Positions 1 through 8,843 of a stretch of 64,000 nt of DNA are shown piece by piece. The stretch spans positions 41,759 to 105,758 of the forward strand of contig NZ_BLZO01000031.1 of assembly GCF_014132355.1 (NCBI RefSeq), in the 5' to 3' direction. Both the position numbers and the translations under genes were made by a program. This DNA comes from Okeania sp. KiyG1. GTDB lineage: Bacteria > Cyanobacteriota > Cyanobacteriia > Cyanobacteriales > Microcoleaceae. Position 1 is the stretch's first letter, and each line of letters opens with the position of its first letter. Under the pieces are notes generated by a model. That model ran no database searches. It was not told the DNA's origin and worked only from the letters and a program-made list of their open reading frames with translations.

Positions 1-774
1 AGACTGCGCTCAATGTCCATGAAATCTATCAGAACCAAACTCAAATTAAATAATAAACAAAAAACTTTGATGGCTCAACACGCGGGCTATTCAAGATGGG
101 TTTATAACTGGGGTTTGAGTTTGTGGAATGCTGCTTACAGAGACGGTTATCAGCCTAATGCTCGTAAGTTGAGAGAAGTTTTCACTAATCACACTAAACC
201 ACTTTATCCCTGGATGAAGAGCTTGTCATCTAAAGTTTATCAATATGCTTTGATCAACTTGGGTGAAGCGTTTAAGAGATTTTTTCAAGGGTTAGGTAAA
301 TATCCAAGGTTTAAGAAGAAAGGTAAACACGATTCTTTTACAATTGATAATTTTGGAAAGCCAATAGAATTAAATGGTTGGAGTCACAAATTACCTTTTA
401 TTGGCATGGTGAAAACCTATGAACCAATTGAAGCAACTACTCAGAAAATAACTATTAGTAGACAAGCTGATGATTGGTACCTAAGTTTAGCTTTTGAATT
501 TACCCCGACTTCAACAGAAAAAATTACTGATGTAGTAGGTGTTGACTTAGGTGTAAAAACTTTAGCAACCTTAAGCACTGGCGAAGTTTTCAACAGTGTT
601 AAACCTTACCGTAAAGCTCAAAACAAGCTAGCAAAATTGCAACGCCAAGTTAGTAGAAAAGTTAAACATTCTCGTAATTGGTATAAGGCTGTAATCAAGT
701 TAGCTAAACAGCATAGACGAGTAGCTAATATCCGTAAAGATGCACTTCATAAATTAACAACATACTTAGCCAAA

Positions 775-1650
775 GTGCGACTCGTTCCTGTTAGGAGCCT
801 CTAGAAACTAGAGGGGTATGAACAGGGTTCAAAGAGCAATTAAGCTCAATGAATAACTGAGTCACGGATGTGGGTGAAAGTCCCACCTGCCAAGGGAAGG
901 CAGACTCCCGACCTGGCCACACCGAGCTAGACCTTTCCACTAGCAGAGTGAAGCTGGCAACAGGCCCCAACCAGAGCGTATAGTGGTAGGCACACTGGGG
1001 GTAATGGGGAGACGGCATGGGTACCGGGGCGGAATGTCCTGAAAAAGCGCCTCAAAGTACGGCAAGAACCACCTCTTATCTCTTGACCGCACACGAGGAA
1101 ATCCCGCGTAATATTTTGGCATTAGACGCATCCCTGGGAATCGTGTAGGCGAATTGGACAGCCCTAAACCGTCAAAATAATCTGTAACTCGGAACGAGGA
1201 AAAACGGCAAGTGAGTCTGACTAAAATAGGTTATTTAGTTAGTAGGAGGGAAGCTCGGAATTCTCACTTGACGGGTAGGATGGGGGAACAGAATTGCCCC
1301 CGGCAGTCGAGAAACGGTAGTTGGATAGGTGATGATGCTTAGACACCTAGAGTGAAGCTCGCTGAAACTATGCGTACAGGGCAGAAGCTTTTAACCTGTA
1401 ATTGCCTTGCTCGTTAGTCGAATGCAAAGCGACCCGGAAGCAGAAGCTCCAAGGCGGTAGGATTAGACACTCCTTGAAAACAATAGTGGAAGATTAGGAA
1501 TCACTGGACTCTGACCAAGTTTAGTCTTAATCAAAGGATTTTGTATCTCACATGATACGTTGCCATAGACTGCTAGGAGCCTTGTGCGGTGAAAGTCGCA
1601 CGCAGGGTTTTGAAGTAGAGGTGCGGGCGGTAATACGCCACATCGACTAT
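775..1650 (+). mobile_element. ORF-less group II intron inserted in tnpB
   Basis: The 876-bp insert begins GTGCGAC, matching the group II 5' consensus GUGYG, and ends in AU, matching the 3' AY rule. A 34-nt domain V lies at 1577-1610, followed by a domain VI hairpin running to the 3' end. Removing it restores the TnpB reading frame exactly between codons 254 and 255. No long forward-strand ORF is present, so no reverse transcriptase/maturase is encoded and splicing would need a maturase in trans. ORF-less group II introns are known from Trichodesmium. The insertion lies just upstream of the codons for the RuvC glutamate motif. Exon-binding sequences were not resolved by eye. Confidence 0.9.
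1577..1610 (+). ncRNA. Group II intron domain V
   Basis: The 34-nt hairpin starts GAGCC, carries the catalytic AGC triad at 1578-1580, has a GAAA tetraloop (1591-1594) between GCGGU and GUCGC, and closes with GGGUUU. This length and layout are the bacterial group II domain V pattern. Domain VI follows at about 1611-1650. Confidence 0.88.
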
Positions 1651-1980
1651 AACAACCACGGCAGTGTAGTAATTGAAGATTTGAACGTCAGTGGAATGTT
1701 AGCTAACCATAAGCTAGCTAAATCAGTTAGCAGATAGTGTTTTTATGAGTTTAGGAGACAGCTTGAATATAAGTGCCAGTGGTACGGTTCTGAGTTAGTA
1801 GTAGTTGACAAGTTTTTCCCATCATCAAAAACTTGCTCTAACTGTGGTCATGTCCAAGATATGCCATTAAGCCTGAGAACTTATGATTGTCCTGACTGTG
1901 GCTTGTCAATAGATCGAGATTTAAACGCCAGTATTAATTTGAGAAATGCGGTCGGCTCGACCGTGAATGCCTGTGGATGA

Positions 1981-2090
1981 GTAACCGCCGACGGCCTCAG
2001 TGGAAGCAGGAAGTAAACAGCCTCCTACGGAGGAGCTTCGCTATCAGATTGTCACCTTATGTGACGCTTTGTATCAGTTTTATAGAGCAG
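1981..2090 (+). other. Right end of the TnpB element, probable omega RNA 3' region
   Basis: Downstream of the tnpB stop the sequence is GC-richer than its surroundings, with short hairpins (CCGCCGACGG; CTCCTACGGAGGAG) and the stretch CCTCAGTGGAAGCAGGAAG, common after tnpB in cyanobacterial IS605 elements. In this family the tnpB 3' region is transcribed as the guide (omega) RNA. The exact element end was not fixed. Confidence 0.5.
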
Positions 2091-2168
2091 TTAGTGATTT
2101 TTAGCTAGAAAATAAGTTAAAGTATTTTTTGATTATTAGTTATCATTTTGTCAAAAAACTATTGTACA

Positions 2169-2663
2169 ATGGTTAAAGAAAAAATTATTGGAACTAGAGA
2201 AGCAGCATATTTACTAGGTATTTCCGGTCAACGTTTGCGGGTATTATTGGCTCAAGGTAGGGTCAAAGGTGCTTACAAGGAAAATGGCTTCTGGAAAATT
2301 CCCATTTCTGGGCCAGAAGATCATGAGATGCCTGTAATTTCTCCTGGTACCAGAGGACCGAAAGGTGTTTGGTGTAAGCGGAGGCGTACTAAACCGACAA
2401 TGATTCATGTTAATCAGCATATCATTCAGCGCAATGCAAATAACCCACTAAAAGATATCAAACCAGTAGTTTCTGTGAAGCAGACTAATCACAATAAATA
2501 TGGTTATCAACTAGAAATCAAAGGTCCTTGTCGAATTGTTTATCGACCTCACAACCCGGCTGGATGTGGCGCTCATTTGTGGATTGATACTTTTAGCCCC
2601 GTGCAATTTGTAGATACGAATTTTAATCCGGTTACTGCTAATCGAGCTTATAAGTACATATAG
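2169..2663 (+). CDS. Small HTH (excisionase-like) DNA-binding protein, unknown role
   Basis: The first 45 residues (IIGTREAAYLLGISGQRLRVLL..GRVKGAYKENGFWKIP) match the MerR/excisionase-type HTH fold, with a wing ending in a tryptophan that reads out the recognition helix. The rest (KGVWCKRRRTKPTMIHVNQHII, then a segment rich in H, N and P) is not a family I can name. The ATG at 2169 is preferred over a TTG at 2148, because the HTH begins directly after it. It lies 87 bp upstream of the ParA-like gene on the same strand and might regulate that unit, but nothing in the sequence shows this. Length is 164 residues. Confidence 0.7.
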   Translation: MVKEKIIGTREAAYLLGISGQRLRVLLAQGRVKGAYKENGFWKIPISGPEDHEMPVISPGTRGPKGVWCKRRRTKPTMIHVNQHIIQRNANNPLKDIKPVVSVKQTNHNKYGYQLEIKGPCRIVYRPHNPAGCGAHLWIDTFSPVQFVDTNFNPVTANRAYKYI

Positions 2664-2750
2664 GTAAGTTAAGTAAGTAGATAAAATTGAGATTTTTTGC
2701 AATACTTGTCGTGATAAGCTGATAGTTAAAGTCAAAAAAATTAACGACAG

Positions 2751-4133
2751 ATGGATAGTGCTGTGAAAAATCAAGCTCTTGTAGATGCTTTGGCGAAAAA
2801 TCTGCCGGAGGATGCAAATGAAGCGCAAGTTAGTGATATTTTTGCATCTGAATTATTTAATTTTCTGGGTTTTGAAGTAAATGAACGAGTGCCTTCTTTT
2901 TATACAAGAAGCGGTACCGATCCAGTCGATCATGCTCTACGTCATAATATGGAGAATGACATATTTAATCAAACCAAAACTAATCCAGATATTCTCGTAG
3001 AATTGAAAAAACGGAATCTTAATTTAGCTCCTGGTTCAAAAGGATATAAAGATACTTTTAAACAAATTAAACGGTATTTATTAGCAGAAAATTGTCAAGC
3101 AGTGAAGTGGGGAATAATTACCAATGCTAATCACATCCAATTATTTAGAAAGCATGGAAAAGTTATTCATCCAGCGACAGTTTGTCTGGAAATTAATCCA
3201 GAAAATATCATCAAAATCGCCACATCAATTAAAGAAAAAATTGATAAACCAAAAAAAGCATTAACAGTAGCAGTTTATAACAATAAGGGTGGCGTAGGAA
3301 AAACAACAACTACAGTTAATACAGCAGCAACCTTATCTCTGTATAATAAGAAAGTTTTGATTGTGGATTTTGACCCTAATCAAAGAGACCTGACAAATTC
3401 TCTAGCAATAAAACCAGGTACACCTACTTTTTATGATTGTTTAGTAGATAAAAATATTAATGTCACAGATGTCATTTATCCCTACAAACTTAATAGTAAA
3501 AAATCAAAAAAATCATTTGGTTTTGATGTAATTCCAGTACATGGAAAACTTGGCGATTGGGACGATGTTGCGCAAAAAATTACCTTTGACAGATTAAGCA
3601 AATTATTAGACACACTAAAAAATAGCTATGATTATATCTTCATTGATGCTCCTCCCAACTGGCGAATATTCAGTGTTAGTGCTGTTTATGCCGCAGATGT
3701 AGTGTTAATTCCAGCAAAACATAACAACTTATATTCCCTAGAAAATGCAGCTATAGCTATTAAAGAATATATTCCAGCAGTTCAAAAAGCAAGAATAAAA
3801 GATGCAGCAAGAAGAAAAAATGAAGATTTCGGACCAGTAGCTCTACCGATTTTTTTTAATGGTGAGAAAATGACGGACGCTCAAAAGAAAAGTGCTAAAC
3901 TGCATATCAATAAACTGATTAGAGAAGCTCAAGAAAATTCAAATAATCAATTTTCTCTCAGACCATATTTTTATCCCCGCTATACAGCAGCAAACAAAAA
4001 TACAGATATATTTGAACTTCCTAATTATGCTTCTATTGCAAATTCTGCTTTTTCTCATATACCTGCTGTTTACAAAGATAAGATAGCTAAGGGATATTAT
4101 ATTAATTTGGTTAAGGAGTATTTTCTACAATGA
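2751..4133 (+). CDS. ParA/MinD-type ATPase with N-terminal restriction-nuclease-like domain
   Basis: The 460-residue protein has two parts. Residues 1-165 resemble the N-terminal nuclease-like domain of type I restriction HsdR subunits, with TNPDILVELKK (D80, E84, K86) as a possible PD...ExK site. From residue 171 there is a ParA-type ATPase: the deviant Walker A YNNKGGVGKTTTT (signature lysine 179, P-loop lysine 184), then VLIVDFDPNQRDLT and YIFIDAPPNW. ParA ATPases move DNA or protein cargo by binding DNA in an ATP-dependent way. The stop overlaps the start of the ParB-like gene by 4 bp (ATGA), so the two are co-translated. Whether the N-terminal domain cuts DNA is not shown: the D-to-ExK spacing is short and the site may be inactive. 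Plasmid or island partition, or defence, are both possible. Confidence 0.85.
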   Translation: MDSAVKNQALVDALAKNLPEDANEAQVSDIFASELFNFLGFEVNERVPSFYTRSGTDPVDHALRHNMENDIFNQTKTNPDILVELKKRNLNLAPGSKGYKDTFKQIKRYLLAENCQAVKWGIITNANHIQLFRKHGKVIHPATVCLEINPENIIKIATSIKEKIDKPKKALTVAVYNNKGGVGKTTTTVNTAATLSLYNKKVLIVDFDPNQRDLTNSLAIKPGTPTFYDCLVDKNINVTDVIYPYKLNSKKSKKSFGFDVIPVHGKLGDWDDVAQKITFDRLSKLLDTLKNSYDYIFIDAPPNWRIFSVSAVYAADVVLIPAKHNNLYSLENAAIAIKEYIPAVQKARIKDAARRKNEDFGPVALPIFFNGEKMTDAQKKSAKLHINKLIREAQENSNNQFSLRPYFYPRYTAANKNTDIFELPNYASIANSAFSHIPAVYKDKIAKGYYINLVKEYFLQ

Positions 4134-4912
4134 GTAATTTGAGTAATATTGGTAAGTTAATACATCTATATATTGATGAAATTGAACCGGGGGATGGAAT
4201 AGATGCGCCAGAATTTCTAATTTCAGCAACGGCAAAATTTCTCAGTGAAAGTGGGGGGCGAAACTGGGTACCTGTAATTGTGAAAGAAGTTGAAGATGAT
4301 AAATATGAAGTAATTGGTAATTCTTTTATTTTTGCTGTAGCTGAAGCTGCTGGTTTGGAAAAAGTTTGGTGTGTTATTGCTGATGAAAGTGAAGAAACTG
4401 AAAAAATTAGCAAAATTTTGTCTGGAGAAAAAATACCACAAATAAATCTTTCCACCGCCACGAGAGACGAAATTAAAACAGCACTTCAATACTTAATTGA
4501 AAAACCAAACAGTCAACTTAAAGGAGTGAAGTTAGCAGTAGCCACAAATCGTATTGATGAAGCACCCCGTCAATATTGGAAAGATTTTAAACCTATCACA
4601 AAATTAGGGTGTGGAATTACGACGGCTAAAGTCAAAGCTTTGAAAGAAGTGTTTTATCTGACTCCCCAACCAATACCTGAACCTGAGAAAGTAAATCTTT
4701 CCACTGCTACAAAAGACGAAATTCAAGCAGCACTTCAATATTTAATCGAAAAGCCAAATAGTCAACTTAAACAAGTTGAATTAACAAAAGCGGCAGAACG
4801 TATTGCTGAAGCTCCACGTCAAAATTGGAAAAGCTTAGAACCAATTACAAAATTAAAGTGTGGAATTGGAAAAGCCAAAATTAATGCTTTAAAAGAAATA
4901 TTTTATCTATAG
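4130..4912 (+). CDS. ParB-like protein with a duplicated C-terminal domain
   Basis: Residues 1-100 look like a ParB/sulfiredoxin-type fold (WVPVIVKEVEDDKYEVIGNSF then FAVAEAAGLEKVWCVIAD). Residues about 105-180 and 190-260 are two copies of one roughly 70-residue domain: both start NLSTAT(R/K)DEI, contain ALQYLIEKPNSQLK and APRQxWK, and end (V/I)xALKE(V/I)FYL. The second half resembles small helical nucleic-acid-binding domains of the Rho_N/HhH kind, but I cannot assign it with certainty. The gene overlaps the ParA-like gene by 4 bp, so the products probably work together, the ParB-like protein as adaptor or DNA binder and the ParA as ATPase. Length is 260 residues; no catalytic function is claimed. 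Confidence 0.8.
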   Translation: MSNLSNIGKLIHLYIDEIEPGDGIDAPEFLISATAKFLSESGGRNWVPVIVKEVEDDKYEVIGNSFIFAVAEAAGLEKVWCVIADESEETEKISKILSGEKIPQINLSTATRDEIKTALQYLIEKPNSQLKGVKLAVATNRIDEAPRQYWKDFKPITKLGCGITTAKVKALKEVFYLTPQPIPEPEKVNLSTATKDEIQAALQYLIEKPNSQLKQVELTKAAERIAEAPRQNWKSLEPITKLKCGIGKAKINALKEIFYL

Positions 4913-5168
4913 GATAATGATGAAGCGAATAAGGGGAAATGTTTTTCCCATTGCTCCCTGTTCCCTGATATAGAATTTGAGTAATTAATTATCGTATGAT
5001 TTGAGAAGTTAGGAATCATCATAAATTACCTAAATATCATTTGTCTGTATTTTTTATAAAACCTTGTCCTTAAAGATCGGGTTTAAGCAAATATACATCT
5101 TAACTAAAATTATTTAATTTCCCTGATTATTCATAACATTCTTTTTTTATCCTTGGTACTAGAGGTCA

Positions 5169-5283
5169 TTTCAGTTATCAGTTATCAGTACCTCTGCAAT
5201 AAGGAGGCTTGACATAAGGAATATTCTATTTTTTTTATCCCTTTAAAAGGGGAGACTTTAGAGCAGAATTTTTAGGTGAAAAT
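5169..5283. repeat. MITE of the GTCA-target family (degenerate copy)
   Basis: It begins TTTCAGTTATCAGTTATCAG after GTCA (5165-5168) and stops just before GTCA (5284-5287). The interior has the family's run of T, then ATCCCTTTAAAAGGGG. The same layout is seen at 16671-16792 and, reversed, at 34310-34803. Confidence 0.65.
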
Positions 5284-5491
5284 GTCAAGACTAGAACTAC
5301 TGAAAAATTAATTCACAAGAGGGGGAATTGACTTAAGACAATTTGATGAAAGTAGGTTTTATTTCCCAGCAAATATTTTCTACAGATAGTAGAAATAATA
5401 GGTGCATATAAATTTTGAATAAAGCAAAAAAATATCGCTTTTAGGCAACAGGAAACAGGGAATAAAGAATAGGGAATATATAGTAAAAAGG

Positions 5492-5674
5492 TAAGCATTC
5501 AGCTATTAGCAGTCAGCTATCAGCAAAAAGACTCTCCCCTTAGAGGACAGTGTTTAAATTAATATAGACTTTCAGGGCAAGGGAAGTAAATTTTTTAGTA
5601 AGACAGTTAAATATTGCTTTTATCCCAAACTAAAAGTAATAGCTGATAGCTGATGGCTGACGGCTGAATGCTTA
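5492..5674. repeat. MITE, TAAGCATTCAGC family
   Basis: The terminal inverted repeats are TAAGCATTCAGC and its complement GCTGAATGCTTA. Each end is followed by iterated (T)AGCxGTCAGC/GCTGATA heptamers. Related copies are at 23034-23361 and 37853-38129, and a half copy near 21570-21605. Confidence 0.75.
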
Positions 5675-6129
5675 CGTAAAAAGTATTTTTTCAAATATGA
5701 TATTCACCCGAAAGAATAACCATAAAAAGTTACTACGGCAAGAATTAAAGCCTTCAGAAAGATGAATTTTAAAACTTAATTAGAGGATTGGATATATACA
5801 GGATTAATTGATACTGAAATTTTTATTCAGTTATTAGATAAATTTAATCTAGATTTATCTATATCTACGGTAATGATTATAGATATATTTCCAATTAATC
5901 TCACGGATAAAATGACTGAAAAACGGTAGTGGTGCGTTAGTCTTGCATAGTAATGGTAGATGGGGATGAACAACGGCGCTTCATGGGAGCAAGATACGAA
6001 CAAGGGAGCAAGATGCTCCCACTGTTTTTGTACTTGACCAAAATAATTACAATAGACCACCAATGAAAATGCACCACCACCAAATTTTCTACCTAATCAA
6101 TGTCAGTATCAACTAGAAAATTGCTGTAA

Positions 6130-7692
6130 ATGCTCGACCAAACCAAAACACCAATAATTCAAACTCTCAAAAATCTTACCCAAAAACCCCATGCTCCCTT
6201 CTACGCACCAGGACACAAACAAGGAAAAGGCATTCCACAACCACTTAATGACTTATTAGGTAAAAAAGTATTTCTAGCAGACTTACCAGAATTACCAGAA
6301 TTGGATAACTTATTTGCTCCAGAAAGTGTAATTAAAGAAGCTCAAGAATTAGCAGCAGAAACTTTTGGTGCATTACAAACCAAATTTCTAGTCAACGGTT
6401 CAACTACAGGAATTATCGCTGGAATACTAGCTACTTGTGGCAATGGGGATAAAATTATTTTGCCTCGGAATATTCATCAGTCAGTAATTTCAGGGCTAAT
6501 TATCTCTGGAGCAATTCCCATTTTTATCAATCCTAAATATGACTCAGATTGGGATATTGCTCTGAGTGTCACCCCTGAATCTATTGCCCAAACCTTAGCA
6601 AAACATCCAGACGCCAAAGCAGTGATGGTAATTTATCCTACCTATCATGGTGTCTGTGGAAATATTGCAGCGATCGCCCAAGAAGTCCACAAATATAATA
6701 TTCCCTTATTAGTAGATGAAGCTCACGGTCCACATTTTGCTTTTCATCCAGAATTACCAACTCCAGCATTAGTTGCTGGAGCAGATTTAACAGTACAATC
6801 CATTCATAAAGTATTGGGGGCAATGACCCAAGCATCAATGTTGCATCTTGGGAGTAAGCGCATAGACTCCTACCGACTCAGCCAAGCCTTACAAATGCTA
6901 CAGTCTAGTAGTCCAAATTATTTACTTTTGGCATCTCTCGATGCTGCCCGCCAACAAATGGCTTTGTTTGGTCAAGAACTAATGAGTCAGACTTTAGAAT
7001 TAGCTAGGGATGCTAGAAATAGAATTAGTCAACTGCCAAATTTTTCTGTATTTGACAAAGGAAGCTTGACTAGCTCACCAGGAAATTCAGACTTATCAAC
7101 TAATGAGGGCAAAACATTACCTTTCTTTATAAAAGGCAGAAAAGTTGATGAAAGTTATATAAATTCAGGATTTGTTGCTCTTGACCAAACCAGATTAACA
7201 ATAAAAGTCTCTAATATTGGTTTAAGTGGGTATGAAGCTGATGAAATTTTGCATCAGAAATTAGGTGTTACCTGTGAGTTACCAAGTTTCAAAAGTCTGA
7301 CATTCATTATTTCTCTGGGAAATACAAAGGCAGATATTGACCAGTTAATAGATGCTCTAGTAAATTTAGCAGAGCAAAATTTTAGAGATAAATTTAACCA
7401 GCTCACTGACTTTAAGACAGAAATTGACGATTATTTAATTGATTCCTCAATTCCTTTTTCTCCCAGAGATGCCTTCTTTGCCCAAAAAGATTATTTACCC
7501 ATAGAAAAATCTTTAGGTTGTATCAGTGCTGAACTTATTTGTCCCTATCCACCCGGTATTCCAGTATTAATGCCTGGTGAAATTATTGCGCAACAGCATT
7601 TGAAAATACTTGAACAAGTCCGAGCATTGGGTGGGATAATAACTGGATGTAGTGACCTTACTCTCAAAACCATTAAAGTGTGTGGATTTTAG
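6130..7692 (+). CDS. Orn/Lys/Arg decarboxylase (fold-type III-like, PLP)
   Basis: This is a 520-residue PLP enzyme of the short Orn/Lys/Arg decarboxylase family, which makes polyamine precursors (agmatine, cadaverine or putrescine). The substrate cannot be read from the sequence. The PLP site is visible: LLVDEAHGPHFAFH supplies the PLP-ring aspartate and histidine, and SIHKVLGAMTQASM supplies the Schiff-base lysine (K227). The N-terminal APGHKQGKG and the C-terminal PYPPGIPVLMPGE are both family hallmarks. The start follows a MITE-rich gap without a clear strong ribosome-binding site. It lies upstream of cbiT in the same direction, but a 364-bp repeat-filled gap separates them, so co-transcription is doubtful. 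Confidence 0.88.
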   Translation: MLDQTKTPIIQTLKNLTQKPHAPFYAPGHKQGKGIPQPLNDLLGKKVFLADLPELPELDNLFAPESVIKEAQELAAETFGALQTKFLVNGSTTGIIAGILATCGNGDKIILPRNIHQSVISGLIISGAIPIFINPKYDSDWDIALSVTPESIAQTLAKHPDAKAVMVIYPTYHGVCGNIAAIAQEVHKYNIPLLVDEAHGPHFAFHPELPTPALVAGADLTVQSIHKVLGAMTQASMLHLGSKRIDSYRLSQALQMLQSSSPNYLLLASLDAARQQMALFGQELMSQTLELARDARNRISQLPNFSVFDKGSLTSSPGNSDLSTNEGKTLPFFIKGRKVDESYINSGFVALDQTRLTIKVSNIGLSGYEADEILHQKLGVTCELPSFKSLTFIISLGNTKADIDQLIDALVNLAEQNFRDKFNQLTDFKTEIDDYLIDSSIPFSPRDAFFAQKDYLPIEKSLGCISAELICPYPPGIPVLMPGEIIAQQHLKILEQVRALGGIITGCSDLTLKTIKVCGF

Positions 7693-7696
7693 CCTT

Positions 7697-7809
7697 ATAT
7701 CGTGCCTCTTTGAATACCCACAATAAAAAATTTAGGGAACAGGGAACAGGGAACAGGGAAAAATTTATCAGAGACATTTTTATTATGGCTAATTAGTGAG
7801 ACTTGATAT
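7697..7809. repeat. MITE, TATCATGTCTC family
   Basis: The ends are TATCGTGCCTC and GAGACTTGATA. The interior has CACAATAAAAAATTTAG and an iterated AACAGGG. A sister copy is at 47653-47774. Flanks are TTA on both sides (TTA|TATCG...GATA|TTA), the same 3-bp rule as the TATCATGTCCGG family. Confidence 0.7.
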
Positions 7810-8056
7810 TAGACTATAAGACATAGTAATAGAGGACACAAAAAGTCTACTACTACCTCTGTATCTGGTTAGGGACTCAGCGCTTTACGCTAACGTCAGC
7901 ATCGGATAGTTCATGATAGATAAAGACTAGACCTCTGGCCAAAGTGTTAATTAAATCAACAATTCCCTATTCCCTATTCCCTATTCCCTGACTTCTGCAA
8001 GAAGTCTACCGAAATATCAATTGCTTTTCTGAATTCCTGCTAAAAAAAATTTTCCT
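7810..8056. other. Intergenic repeats, no gene
   Basis: It contains a GC-richer short repeat (GCGCTTTACGCTAACG) and four iterations of CCCTATT at about 7963-7990. No open frame of note was found. The cbiT start follows. Confidence 0.5.
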
Positions 8057-8659
8057 ATGTCTTCTTCACTTTGGCCTTATGTTACTCCAGGTATCTCCGA
8101 TGACCTATTTGAACGTTTGCCTGGCATTCCGATGAGTAAGCGAGAAGTCCGCTTACTGTTAATATCTTATTTACGATTACAATCAGACTCTATTGTTTGG
8201 GATATTGGGGCAGGAACAGGCACCATACCAGTAGAAATCGGATTGATATGTCCCCAAGGTCGCATTATTGCCATAGAAAGGGATCGAGATGTAGCAAATT
8301 TAATTCGGAGAAACTGCGATCGCTTTGGAGTTGAGAATGTGAAAGTAATTGAAGGTAATGCTCCTGAATGTCTTGATGGTTTAGCCGAGGCGCCTAGTCG
8401 TGTCTGTATAGAGGGAGGCCGTCATATCAAAGCCATACTCCAGGAAGTTTGGAAAAGGTTATTACCACAAGGAAGGGTTATAGCTACTGCTGCTAATCTA
8501 GAAAGTCTTTATGCTGTTTCTGAAAGTTTTGCTGATTTACAGGTTCGCAACGTAGAAGTAGTTCAACCTGCACTAAATCGTTTAGAGACAAGAGGTATAC
8601 ATCAGACCTTTGCAGCAATTAATCCCATTTTTATCCTTAGTGGTGAGAAAATAGACTGA
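8057..8659 (+). CDS. cbiT: Precorrin-6Y C5,15-methyltransferase subunit CbiT
   Basis: CbiT-type proteins methylate and decarboxylate the cobalamin precursor, using SAM, during vitamin B12 ring synthesis. The 200-residue protein starts with the family pattern YVTPGISDDLFERLPGIPMSK, has the SAM motif WDIGAGTGTIPVE (about residues 48-60), acidic loop IAIERD, and later EGNAPECL and CIEGG. It lacks the N-terminal CbiE domain, so it is the stand-alone T subunit. A cobalamin pathway gene (cobO) lies far away at 46 kb. Distance to cdsA is 184 bp. Confidence 0.9.
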   Translation: MSSSLWPYVTPGISDDLFERLPGIPMSKREVRLLLISYLRLQSDSIVWDIGAGTGTIPVEIGLICPQGRIIAIERDRDVANLIRRNCDRFGVENVKVIEGNAPECLDGLAEAPSRVCIEGGRHIKAILQEVWKRLLPQGRVIATAANLESLYAVSESFADLQVRNVEVVQPALNRLETRGIHQTFAAINPIFILSGEKID

Positions 8660-8660
8660 A

Positions 8661-8800
8661 TTTTGCTCCAATCTTAAATTATACAATACATAGAAATATA
8701 TAAATTTATAAATTAAGTAATAGTTATCAATGAATTAAATGTCTATAATAATTAGATATTAAATTACTAGAACATTTAACGCTGCATTATTGGAGCAAAA
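8661..8800. repeat. 140-bp AT-rich segment with perfect 12-bp inverted ends
   Basis: TTTTGCTCCAAT (8661-8672) is repeated inverted as ATTGGAGCAAAA (8789-8800), between cbiT and cdsA. The middle is very AT-rich. It could be another MITE or a large hairpin between the genes; no second copy was recognised in the window. Confidence 0.5.
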
Positions 8801-8843
8801 ACTTAACCTATAATTTATTATTTCATCTAAATTTGTATATATT

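Larger units (their letters stand above)
13..1980 (+). pseudogene. tnpB: IS200/IS605-type TnpB, split by a group II intron and an in-frame stop
   Basis: This is an RNA-guided TnpB nuclease of an IS200/IS605-type element. Exon 1 (13-774, 254 codons) holds the N-terminal domain and the first RuvC motif (GVDLGVKTLA near residue 180). Exon 2 (1651-1980) holds VIEDLNVSGM (RuvC glutamate), the zinc finger CSNCGH...CPDCG and DRDLNAS (last RuvC aspartate). Joining 774 to 1651 keeps the frame and gives TTYLAK-NNHGSVVIEDL, a continuous TnpB of 363 codons. A TAG at 1735-1737 interrupts exon 2. The local sequence would read VSDSVFYEF if one A were removed before the TAG and one T added to the following T run, so two compensating indels are likely. 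No tnpA is visible; the left end lies outside the window. The start could be 13 or 19. Unless the stop is suppressed or a sequence error, the protein is not made at full length. Confidence 0.9.
4913..6129. other. Intergenic region with two MITEs and short repeats, no gene seen
   Basis: Apart from the MITEs at 5169-5283 and 5492-5674, the gap holds AT-rich sequence, an AACAGGGAAT-type tandem repeat (about 5447-5480) and a short palindromic repeat at 5980-6020 (GGGAGCAAGATGCTCCC). Open frames here are short and built of repeat sequence. Confidence 0.6.

Noticed and set aside
791-1131. Reverse-strand open frames inside the intron
   Set aside because: They fall in structured intron RNA, have no family resemblance, and overlap each other in different frames.
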